Part shown: positions 6,091 to 12,406 of the stretch, piece by piece | How the letters are laid out: every line of letters begins with the position of its first letter | How positions within the stretch are numbered: position 1 is the first letter of the stretch | Origin: CAZKYP01 sp964556885 | Lineage (GTDB): Bacteria; Planctomycetota; Phycisphaerae; Sedimentisphaerales; Anaerobacaceae | Reading direction: 5' to 3' | Length of the DNA: 14,171 bases | Assembly: GCA_964556885.1 (NCBI GenBank) | Contig: CAZKYP010000079.1 | Coordinates: 1 to 14,171, forward strand | The notes under the pieces: model-generated | What the model saw: the letters and a program-made list of their open reading frames with translations, nothing else | What the model was told of the DNA's origin: nothing | Database searches by the model: none | Made by a program: the position numbers and the translations under genes

Positions 6091-6849
6091 TTATTCTTCT
6101 ACTTTTTTTCCGTAAGCGTCGTCGAAATAATGACTAGCAAAGGTCTCACAATTCGGGGGCGCCTTATATTTTGCTCCTACCTGGATAATCTTCTGCAAGA
6201 CTGCATACCCATCAGTACCCGGCCTTCCGGGATTATCATATTTATTTATTGTTTGCAAAAAATAAACACCATTTTCCATTACTATTTCAGTTTCGATACC
6301 GTACTTTCGAAAATGTTCCTGTACAGGCGCCAAATCCAAATGGCGATTATACTGTGCCAGAACAATCACGTTATTACCGGTAGATTTCGCCGGCTCGACC
6401 GGTTTGCTTTCCGACGATAAGCCTTTTTCAATCGTCGAAGGCTTCACATTCGATACCGGGTCTCGTTCGGCCGGGCCTGCCAAGTCCGTCTGTAATGTAC
6501 CTCTGTTCAATTCCTTTGTTACCTGAAGCTCGGTCGGCTGAAAAAACTGGCCGATTCGAAAAGCAGCTAATATTAATAATAGTAAACCCAACAGCAACGC
6601 AATTACTATTTGATACGGTATCGAGAACTCTATTCTGCCGGCGTTAACCTGAATAATTCTCGGTTTCTTCCATAACAGTGTTGTGGTTCTGGATTTTTCT
6701 GCAGCAGGTTTAAGTTCTACAGACCCTGCAGCCTCGTTTTCTTCAGTTTTTTTCGGGTGAATCGGCTCGACAGCTTTTCCGTACGCGGACTTCGTCCGGG
6801 CTTTACTCATCACCTCATACAGAGCCTTTTTCCCTCGATACCGTGCCAT
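6091..6849 (-). CDS. Uncharacterised single-pass membrane protein with a C-terminal soluble domain
   Basis: I do not recognise a named family for this 252-residue protein. Residues 1-73 are basic and hydrophilic, beginning MARYRGKKALYEVM. One strong membrane segment lies at about 76-98 (PYQIVIALLLGLLLLILAAF). A Pro/Ser/Lys-rich linker follows (about 105-158), and a folded domain of some 90 residues ends the protein (159-250, NNVIVLAQYNRHLDLAPVQE onward). The long basic N-terminus before the single helix suggests an N-in/C-out topology. The C-terminal domain has an alternating strand/helix pattern (VIVLAQYN; LAPVQEHFRKYGIETEIV; GVYFLQTI) reminiscent of SPOR-type peptidoglycan-binding domains, but I cannot confirm this. 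The gene is first in a two-gene unit with the small basic protein, and a candidate promoter lies at 6883-6912. The ATG at 6849 has only a weak ribosome binding site (GGAT). Confidence 0.8.
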   Translation of the reverse strand: MARYRGKKALYEVMSKARTKSAYGKAVEPIHPKKTEENEAAGSVELKPAAEKSRTTTLLWKKPRIIQVNAGRIEFSIPYQIVIALLLGLLLLILAAFRIGQFFQPTELQVTKELNRGTLQTDLAGPAERDPVSNVKPSTIEKGLSSESKPVEPAKSTGNNVIVLAQYNRHLDLAPVQEHFRKYGIETEIVMENGVYFLQTINKYDNPGRPGTDGYAVLQKIIQVGAKYKAPPNCETFASHYFDDAYGKKVEE

Positions 6850-6882
6850 AATCCAATCTAACTAATTTCGCAAATCCATTCT

Positions 6883-6912
6883 ATTAAATATTAATATATC
6901 GGCACGAGTCAA
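6883..6912 (-). promoter_or_regulatory. Candidate sigma-70 promoter for the membrane protein and small basic protein genes
   Basis: On the minus strand TTGACT (6912-6907) is followed after 18 bases by TTTAAT (6888-6883). Each matches its consensus element at five of six positions. The start of transcription would be about 27 bases before the ATG at 6849. The remaining divergent spacer to icd (6913-7118) shows no gene and is AT-rich. Confidence 0.5.
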
Positions 6913-7118
6913 AAGAACAAATCAATGATGCCTATTCAAAATTTATATACTTTTACATTATTTCCTTCTTTATTTCAACAGGAATCTTTTACAGGAAGCA
7001 TTTGTTTGAAATTTTCTGACTTTTTTACATATTTTTCTATGAAATCGGAAATATAGCAGTATCCGGCTTGCGGGATTTAGTACTATTCCGCCTGTTGCTC
7101 AAAAGCGAGGCTGATTTG

Positions 7119-7147
7119 TTGACAGGTGGCTTATAAAAGGATAACAT
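7119..7147 (+). promoter_or_regulatory. Sigma-70 promoter for icd and possibly the LPS genes
   Basis: A perfect -35 element TTGACA (7119-7124) and TAACAT (7142-7147, four of six positions) are separated by the ideal 17 bases. Transcription would start near 7154, giving a leader of about 24 bases that contains the GGAG ribosome binding site of icd at 7166-7169. Confidence 0.6.
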
Positions 7148-7177
7148 ACCAGCTTTTAATATTTTGGAGCATGAGAA

Positions 7178-8260
7178 ATGACTGATGTAACATTGATTAC
7201 CGGTGATGGGATTGGGCCGGAGATTGCGGAGGCCACCCGCAGATGTATCGATGCCACAGGGGCTGAAATCAAGTGGAAAATGGCCGAAGCGGGTCTCGAT
7301 GTGATGAAGCGGCTCGGAACCCCCCTGCCGGATGCCACAGTAGAATCGATAAAAAAGACGAAAGTTGCCTTAAAAGCACCTATCACAACACCGGTTGGGA
7401 CCGGTTTTAGGAGCATAAATGTACACCTTCGCCAGTCGCTGGAGCTGTACGCCTGCCTTAGACCGTGCAAGAGCTATAAGGGTGTTCGAAGCAGGTATAG
7501 CGATATCGACCTGGTGATTGTACGTGAAAATACCGAGGATCTCTATGCAGGTATCGAATTTCAGAAGGGTCAGGACGATACAGAAGAGCTTATTAACTGG
7601 ATAAACGAGCATAGCAGCAGGAAAATCGGCTTCGATGCCGGAATCAGCATAAAGCCAATATCCGTCAAGGGCACGGAGCGAATAGTCAGCTTTGCGTTCG
7701 ATTATGCCCGTAAAATGGGTCGAAAGAAGGTAACCAGCGTCCATAAGGCCAATATTATGAAATTCTCCGATGGGCTCTGGCTTGAGGTCAGTCGCGAGGT
7801 TGCAAAGAAATATTCGGATATCGAATTCGAGGACCGCATCGTAGATAATATGTGCATGCAGTTGATTCAAAAGCCCGAGCTTTACGATGTGCTTGTCCTG
7901 CCGAACCTCTACGGAGATATCCTTAGCGATTTGTGTGCCGGCCTTGTTGGCGGGCTGGGTGTGGCGCCCGGTGCAAATATCGGCGAAAAAGGGGCGATTT
8001 TCGAGGCTACTCACGGCAGTGCGCCGAAATACAAAGGCCAGAACAAGGTCAATCCGACAGCCCTGATACTCAGCGGCGTCTTGATGTTAAGACATATCGG
8101 TAAGATAGCCGAGGCGGAAAAGCTCGAAAACGCAGTTGCGGCTGTTATAGCTGAGGGTAAAGACGTAACTTACGATATGAAGCCTGACCGAGACGACCCC
8201 ACCGCCGTCGGAACGAGCCAGATGGCCGACGCCATCATTGAGAAGATAAAAGCTTCATAG
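7178..8260 (+). CDS. icd: Isocitrate dehydrogenase of the isocitrate/isopropylmalate dehydrogenase family
   Basis: This 360-residue enzyme oxidatively decarboxylates isocitrate to 2-oxoglutarate in the TCA cycle. Isocitrate-binding residues correspond to those of the E. coli enzyme: S79, N81 and R85 in GFRSINVHLRQ, R95 in CLRP and R116 in VRENTEDLYAG. Catalytic Lys190 is in VHKANIM, and the metal aspartates D247 and D251 are in LYGDILSD. The short length resembles the NAD-type and IDH3-like enzymes. However, the coenzyme loop reads APKYKGQNKVNP, with Lys284, Tyr285 and Val291 at the positions that select NADP in E. coli (K344, Y345, V351). Tyr332 matches Y391, while the R395 position appears to be proline. 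Coenzyme use is therefore uncertain. Isopropylmalate dehydrogenase is less likely given the SINV loop. GGAG lies eight bases before the ATG. lpxK follows after 37 bases. Confidence 0.9.
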   Translation: MTDVTLITGDGIGPEIAEATRRCIDATGAEIKWKMAEAGLDVMKRLGTPLPDATVESIKKTKVALKAPITTPVGTGFRSINVHLRQSLELYACLRPCKSYKGVRSRYSDIDLVIVRENTEDLYAGIEFQKGQDDTEELINWINEHSSRKIGFDAGISIKPISVKGTERIVSFAFDYARKMGRKKVTSVHKANIMKFSDGLWLEVSREVAKKYSDIEFEDRIVDNMCMQLIQKPELYDVLVLPNLYGDILSDLCAGLVGGLGVAPGANIGEKGAIFEATHGSAPKYKGQNKVNPTALILSGVLMLRHIGKIAEAEKLENAVAAVIAEGKDVTYDMKPDRDDPTAVGTSQMADAIIEKIKAS

Positions 8261-8285
8261 TAATATATTCCGGTCTTTTCGAGAT

Positions 8286-8306
8286 GTAGCTAATATTATG
8301 AGCTAC
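8286..8306 (+). promoter_or_regulatory. Small hairpin enclosing the lpxK start codon
   Basis: GTAGCT (8286-8291) and AGCTAC (8301-8306) form a perfect six-base stem whose nine-base loop contains the lpxK ATG (8298-8300). No Shine-Dalgarno sequence is visible upstream. A stem this short can arise by chance, so a role in limiting translation is speculative. Confidence 0.2.
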
Positions 8307-9407
8307 GAACAAAGCTACCTAAAAGTGATTTCAGGTCAAAGAAAAGGCCCTTGGGGGGTAGTGTTCCGGTTTTTTCTGGGGATTGCTGCAATCGGATACT
8401 CGATTATCATCCGAATCCGGAATTTTTTGTATGACAAAGGTTACCTCAAAGCTCATCGAGTTGATGCGGCTGTAATCAGCATTGGCAATATAACTGTCGG
8501 TGGAACGGGCAAAACGCCGCTTGTTATCCGGCTGTGCAAACAAATTCAGGATTTTAAATCTCAAATTTCAAATTGCAATTGTGCAGTTCTGACCCGTGGT
8601 TACAAATCGCAAACTCAGCAACAAGCAACGAGAATGGATGAAGTTGCGATTCTAACAGAAAGTTGTCCGGAGGCAAAAGTGGTTGTAAATCCGGATCGCG
8701 TCGCTGGGGCTGCCGAAGCGATCAATAAATTCAGCGCCAAAGTATTGATTATGGACGACGGATTTCAACATCGAAGGCTCGCAAGAGACCTTGATATTGT
8801 GGCAATCGATGCAATGCGGCCTTTTGGTTATGAGAAGGTGTTCCCCGCAGGGCTTTTACGAGAGCCTCTCACGTCACTTAAACGGGCTGATGCCGTTATT
8901 ATTACCCGATGCGACCAGGTTTCCAACGATGAATTAAAACTGATTGAGAACAAACTCATTTCAATTAGTCCGAAAATGATTCTTGTTAGGTCAATACATG
9001 CACCAGTCGATGTACAAACAATATACGAAAGACGAATGGGTGTTGAGCAGTTGAAAGGCAAAAAGGTCTTTGCCTTTTGCGGGATAGGTAATCCGGATGC
9101 TTTTTTAGACACTATCAGGCGTTTGGGGGCGCAATTAGTCGGCTCGAAGGTATATAACGACCATTATCATTATACGGATAATTGCATTGTCGATATTCAC
9201 AGGCGCGCGGAAAATCTCAAAGTGGATATGATACTGACTACGAAGAAGGACTGGACGAAGATGATCTCAAATTTGAAATCTCAGATTTCAGATTCTAAGT
9301 GGACATTGCCGTTTGCATATCTGGAAATTGAGATAAAATTCCTGTCCGGTGAGGATAAATTAACACACTTGATTGAAAAGACACTCGCAGGTACAATCTC
9401 AAAATAG
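8298..9407 (+). CDS. lpxK: Tetraacyldisaccharide 4'-kinase LpxK
   Basis: LpxK transfers phosphate from ATP to the 4' position of tetraacyldisaccharide 1-phosphate, making lipid IVA, at the inner face of the cytoplasmic membrane. The 369-residue protein has an N-terminal membrane-anchor helix (about 20-40), the modified Walker A motif GNITVGGTGKTP (63-74), the family motif DDGFQHRRL (153-161) and FPAGLLREP (182-190), all diagnostic. It is a little longer than typical LpxK proteins (about 310-350). Part of the extra length comes from two copies of a repeat translated as KSQISN and KSQISD (residues 87-92 and 327-332). The start at 8298 has no obvious ribosome binding site and lies in a small hairpin. 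The gene heads the LPS part of the cluster. Its presence implies that this organism makes lipid A. Confidence 0.93.
   Translation: MSYEQSYLKVISGQRKGPWGVVFRFFLGIAAIGYSIIIRIRNFLYDKGYLKAHRVDAAVISIGNITVGGTGKTPLVIRLCKQIQDFKSQISNCNCAVLTRGYKSQTQQQATRMDEVAILTESCPEAKVVVNPDRVAGAAEAINKFSAKVLIMDDGFQHRRLARDLDIVAIDAMRPFGYEKVFPAGLLREPLTSLKRADAVIITRCDQVSNDELKLIENKLISISPKMILVRSIHAPVDVQTIYERRMGVEQLKGKKVFAFCGIGNPDAFLDTIRRLGAQLVGSKVYNDHYHYTDNCIVDIHRRAENLKVDMILTTKKDWTKMISNLKSQISDSKWTLPFAYLEIEIKFLSGEDKLTHLIEKTLAGTISK
8556..8574 (+). repeat. In-frame AT-rich repeat, copy A, inside lpxK
   Basis: The 19-base unit AAATCTCAAATTTCAAATT matches copy B (9276-9294) at 17 of 19 positions and lies in the same codon phase (Lys-Ser-Gln-Ile-Ser-Asn). 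It is internally symmetric, because AAATTTGA-like segments read on both strands. It falls between the Walker A strand and the next beta strand, probably in a surface loop. Confidence 0.5.
9276..9294 (+). repeat. In-frame AT-rich repeat, copy B, inside lpxK
   Basis: AAATCTCAGATTTCAGATT differs from copy A by two A-to-G changes and is read in the same phase (Lys-Ser-Gln-Ile-Ser-Asp). It is preceded by a related half (ATCTCAAATTTG, 9264-9275), so the element may be about 31 bases long (9264-9294). It lies near the C-terminal end of LpxK, where the family is variable. Confidence 0.5.
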
Positions 9408-9455
9408 TAATTAAAGGCTGAATTGCATCATTGTACTGAGTGGCACTTATTTTTT

Positions 9456-10943
9456 ATGTATGAAAAACTGCTTAAAACTGTGACAGAGTTAGGCTCACCC
9501 GGAGTTTTGGTCGTAGGTGATTTCATGCTCGATATCTATGTCTACGGCGACGCCCTTAGAATCAGCCCTGAGGCGCCTGTGCCTGTGCTTAAGGTCACAA
9601 AGACTGAATATCGCTGCGGCGGGGCCGGCTCCGTGGCAGCCGATGTAGCCGCACTGGGAGCGAAGGCATATTGTCTTGGTGTTATAGGAAACGATAAAAA
9701 CAGCGATATTCTCAAAAGTAAACTTTCAGAAATCGGGGCCGATATTTCCGGTTTCTTTGAAGTGGCTGACCGCCCTACTATCAGCAAGCAAAGGCTCATA
9801 GGTCTTGCCCAGCACCGCCATCAGCAGCAGTTATTCAGAATGGATGAGGAATCTACAGAGCCTCTTACTGAGCGGCAGTATGAAATGATTTTACAGGCGT
9901 ATGAAAAAAAGCTGCCGGACATTGATATTGTTTGCCTGCAGGATTATAACAAGGGCTTGCTCGACAATTCACTATGCAGGCGGATGATTCAATCCACTGC
10001 AAAATTAAATAAAAAAATACTGGTTGATCCTTCCCCGACGATTGATTATTCGAAATATACAGGGGCCACAGTAATAACTCCGAACAGGCAGGAGGCGTCT
10101 TTAGCGGTTGATTTCGAGATAAAAGATGAGAAATCCGCATCCGAAGCCGCGGACCGGCTGTTAAATGAATTGAATCTTGAGGCGATTGTAATCACGCTGG
10201 ATAAGGAAGGTGCGTATCTCAAGACAAAGGATATAAGTCGAATCATACCGACCCGGCCCCGCAGTGTTTACGATGTTACTGGAGCGGGTGATATGGTGCT
10301 TGCAGTGCTGGCCACGGTTCTGGCTTCTGGTGGTGATTATGAAACCGCCGTGAATTTATCCAATATTGCGGGCGGGATTGAAGTGGAGAAATTCGGCACG
10401 GCAACGGTATCGAAGGAAGAAATAGTCGCAGAGATTGTCAGCCAGAATCGTATTAATACCGGCAAGGTACGTCAGATTGATTCGCTAACAACCGAGCTGT
10501 CTTGGCACCGGCGAGATAACAGGACAGTTGTTTTTACAAACGGTTGTTTCGACGTGCTGCACAGAGGCCATATCGAGTACCTGAAGTTCTGCAAGTCGTT
10601 AGGTGACATTGTTGTAGTTGGACTCAATAGTGACAGTTCGGTTAAGGTTATCAAGGGACCTGAGCGGCCGATTAATAATCAGAACGCCCGGGCCGCAGTA
10701 CTTTCCGCTCTCGAGATGGTCGATTATATTGTGATATTCAATGAGCCGGATCCCTTGGAACTGATAAAACAAGTCAGGCCCGATGTATTAGTCAAGGGAC
10801 AGGACTGGGAGAAGAAAGGTGTCATCGGGCGGGAATTTGTCGAATCTTACGGCGGCAGGGTCGTCCTTGCACCAATCGTCGAAGGTGAAAGCTCGACGGC
10901 AACGATTGAGAAAATGAAATCGCTGAAAGCAAAATCCAAATGA
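9456..10943 (+). CDS. hldE: Bifunctional heptose 7-phosphate kinase / heptose 1-phosphate adenylyltransferase HldE
   Basis: HldE phosphorylates D-glycero-D-manno-heptose 7-phosphate at C1 and, after GmhB removes the 7-phosphate, joins the sugar to AMP to give ADP-heptose. The 495-residue protein has both halves. The ribokinase-like domain (about 1-330) shows GDFMLDIYVYGDALRISPEA near the start and the catalytic DVTGAGDM (273-280). The nucleotidyltransferase domain (about 355-490) shows FTNGCFDVLHRGH with the HxGH motif at 369-372, then GPERPIN (401-407) and STATIEKM. I chose the ATG at 9456 because the homologous part starts there. An in-frame TTG at 9423 with AAAGG upstream would add 11 atypical residues and cannot be excluded. 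The stop overlaps the gmhA start (ATGA, 10940-10943), which indicates translational coupling. Confidence 0.95.
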   Translation: MYEKLLKTVTELGSPGVLVVGDFMLDIYVYGDALRISPEAPVPVLKVTKTEYRCGGAGSVAADVAALGAKAYCLGVIGNDKNSDILKSKLSEIGADISGFFEVADRPTISKQRLIGLAQHRHQQQLFRMDEESTEPLTERQYEMILQAYEKKLPDIDIVCLQDYNKGLLDNSLCRRMIQSTAKLNKKILVDPSPTIDYSKYTGATVITPNRQEASLAVDFEIKDEKSASEAADRLLNELNLEAIVITLDKEGAYLKTKDISRIIPTRPRSVYDVTGAGDMVLAVLATVLASGGDYETAVNLSNIAGGIEVEKFGTATVSKEEIVAEIVSQNRINTGKVRQIDSLTTELSWHRRDNRTVVFTNGCFDVLHRGHIEYLKFCKSLGDIVVVGLNSDSSVKVIKGPERPINNQNARAAVLSALEMVDYIVIFNEPDPLELIKQVRPDVLVKGQDWEKKGVIGREFVESYGGRVVLAPIVEGESSTATIEKMKSLKAKSK

Positions 10944-11524
10944 AAGAAGATGTAAAAAAGCAGATAACGCAGACTATCGAAACGCATAAAAAACTGCTTG
11001 CTGAGTTCGAAAAGGAAGGCATTGAAAAAATCGCCGCAATTTCTCAAACGATAACGAAGGCATTGAAGCGAAAAGGCACTGTCTATATCTTCGGCAACGG
11101 CGGCTCAGCGGCGGACGCCCAGCATATAGCCGGGGAGTTTGTCGGCAGATTCGCAAGAGAACGAAAGGCCCTGGCCGCGGTGGCCTTGTCGACTGATACT
11201 TCCGTAATCACATCTATAGCCAATGATTACACCTTTGAAAACATCTTTGCCCGCCAGGTCGAAGCCCTTGTTCGAAAAGGTGACGTTCTTTGGGCGTTTT
11301 CCACCAGTGGTACCTCGGCGAATGTTATCGCTGCTGTAAAGCTGGGCAAAAAATTAGGTGCGAAGATCATTGCTTTTACGGGCAGGCCGAACAGCAATCT
11401 CGAACAGCTTGCGGATATTTGTTTTTGTACCGGAGGGGAATTAACCGAGCGCAGCCAGGAGATCCATCAGCTTGCCTATCATATTATCTGTGACCTTGTG
11501 GAACAAAACTTTGTAAGCAGTTAA
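10940..11524 (+). CDS. gmhA: Sedoheptulose 7-phosphate isomerase GmhA
   Basis: GmhA converts sedoheptulose 7-phosphate to D-glycero-D-manno-heptose 7-phosphate, the first step of ADP-heptose synthesis. The 194-residue protein is a single SIS domain with the phosphate-binding loop FGNGGSAADAQHIAGEF and the second loop STSGTSANVI. The zinc and catalytic residues of the E. coli enzyme are all in place with an offset of one: H62, E66, Q173 and H181. The length matches the family. The ATG overlaps the hldE stop by four bases and the gene is followed by gmhB after 23 bases, so the three enzymes are made from one transcript. It is distinguished from other SIS proteins such as DiaA by the full set of metal ligands and by its neighbours. 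Confidence 0.94.
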   Translation: MKEDVKKQITQTIETHKKLLAEFEKEGIEKIAAISQTITKALKRKGTVYIFGNGGSAADAQHIAGEFVGRFARERKALAAVALSTDTSVITSIANDYTFENIFARQVEALVRKGDVLWAFSTSGTSANVIAAVKLGKKLGAKIIAFTGRPNSNLEQLADICFCTGGELTERSQEIHQLAYHIICDLVEQNFVSS

Positions 11525-11547
11525 GTCAGAATGGATTCGAAAATAAT

Positions 11548-12104
11548 ATGTCGAACAAAGCCGTATTTTTGGACCGTGACGACACCCTTATCGAGGACCC
11601 GGGTTATATCAGCAGCCCCGAACAGATCAAGTTGCTCGATGGCGTCCCCGATGCGCTTATCGAGTTAAAGGACCTCGGTTATAAGCTTGTAGTCATTACC
11701 AACCAATCGGGCGTCGCCCGGGGAATTGTTACCGAAAAAGTACTCGGAGAAATTCACCACCGTCTCAGTCAACTATTGACTGAAAAAGGTGCCTCGCTGG
11801 ATCAAATTTATTACTGCCCTTTCCATCCTGACGGTGTTGTCCAAAAATACCGCAGGGAAAGCGACGACAGAAAGCCGAATCCGGGTATGCTGCTAAAGGC
11901 CGCTGACAGTATGGAAATCGACCTTGCTCAGTCCTGGTGTGTGGGCAACAGCAAACGTGATGTGGAAGCCGGACAGCGAGCCGGCTGTAAAACCATTCTG
12001 ATGGATTCGCCTTCTCATGTGACACAGCCGGACCAGCGCCTGTCATTAGGTGGAGTGACACCTGATTTCAGGGCAATAAATATAAAGGAGGTGGTTAATA
12101 TTAT
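11548..12104 (+). CDS. gmhB: D-glycero-D-manno-heptose 1,7-bisphosphate 7-phosphatase GmhB, 3' end in the gap
   Basis: GmhB removes the 7-phosphate between the two HldE reactions. About 185 residues are visible before the N gap, close to the family's usual length, so only a short tail is missing. HAD motif I is DRDDTL with nucleophile D9 and acid/base D11. Motif II is TNQSG (51-55), and motif III is RKPNPGM with K109. Two features are odd. The zinc loop keeps C90-x-H92-like residues (CPFHPDG, C90, H93), but the usual CxC just before RKP is replaced by ESDD. Motif IV reads VGNSKRD, with Asn134 where the metal-binding Asp of GD is normal. The gene lies directly after gmhA, which strongly supports the role, although other HAD phosphatases such as HisB-N are related. 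Confidence 0.87.
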
Positions 12105-12204
12105 NNNNNNNNNNNNNNNNNNNNNNNNNNNNNNNNNNNNNNNNNNNNNNNNNNNNNNNNNNNNNNNNNNNNNNNNNNNNNNNNNNNNNNNNNNNNNNNN
12201 NNNN
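12105..12204. other. Assembly gap of 100 N bases
   Basis: The run is exactly 100 N, a conventional placeholder for a scaffold gap of unknown length. The end of gmhB, and possibly further genes, lie within it. Order and distance between the two sides depend on scaffolding and should not be read as intergenic spacing. Confidence 0.98.
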
Positions 12205-12230
12205 CGGAAATGTTCGGAGAGTTTTCCATA

Positions 12231-12404
12231 ATGAGGCTTTTGGCCGGTATCGTACAGGTTATTGTGCTGTTTTGCCTGTTGATAACCGTATGGTTTCTAA
12301 TGAATCCGAACACGCAATACGGCGCGGTTTTTACGACACTTGGCTTCGCTATAGTATTTCAGCTTATGGCGCTAACTTTTTACATAATGCACGGGCGAAA
12401 ATAG
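12231..12404 (+). CDS. Small two-helix membrane protein of unknown function
   Basis: This 57-residue protein consists almost wholly of two hydrophobic segments, residues about 4-23 (LAGIVQVIVLFCLLITVWFL) and 32-52 (AVFTTLGFAIVFQLMALTFY), joined by a short MNPNTQYG loop and ending in HGRK. I do not recognise a family. The ATG at 12231 is favoured because GGAGAG (12216-12221) precedes it by nine bases. An in-frame ATG at 12210 would add seven residues, and the frame could also continue into the gap. The stop codon is two bases before the next start, so it is very probably co-transcribed with the glycosyltransferase-kinase gene and may assist it at the inner membrane, though this is inference. 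Confidence 0.6.
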   Translation: MRLLAGIVQVIVLFCLLITVWFLMNPNTQYGAVFTTLGFAIVFQLMALTFYIMHGRK

Positions 12405-12406
12405 CG

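Noticed and set aside
6890..6912. GCCGATAT near 6895-6902 on the minus strand as another sigma-28 site
   Set aside because: The -10 resembles the consensus, but there is no TAAA at the required distance, and a sigma-70 promoter explains the position better.
12086..12093. AGGAGGTG just before the gap, a strong Shine-Dalgarno match with AT(N) at 12103
   Set aside because: The bases are also the ordinary codons for Lys-Glu-Val-Val in the gmhB tail, and the downstream sequence is missing, so a new start cannot be supported.
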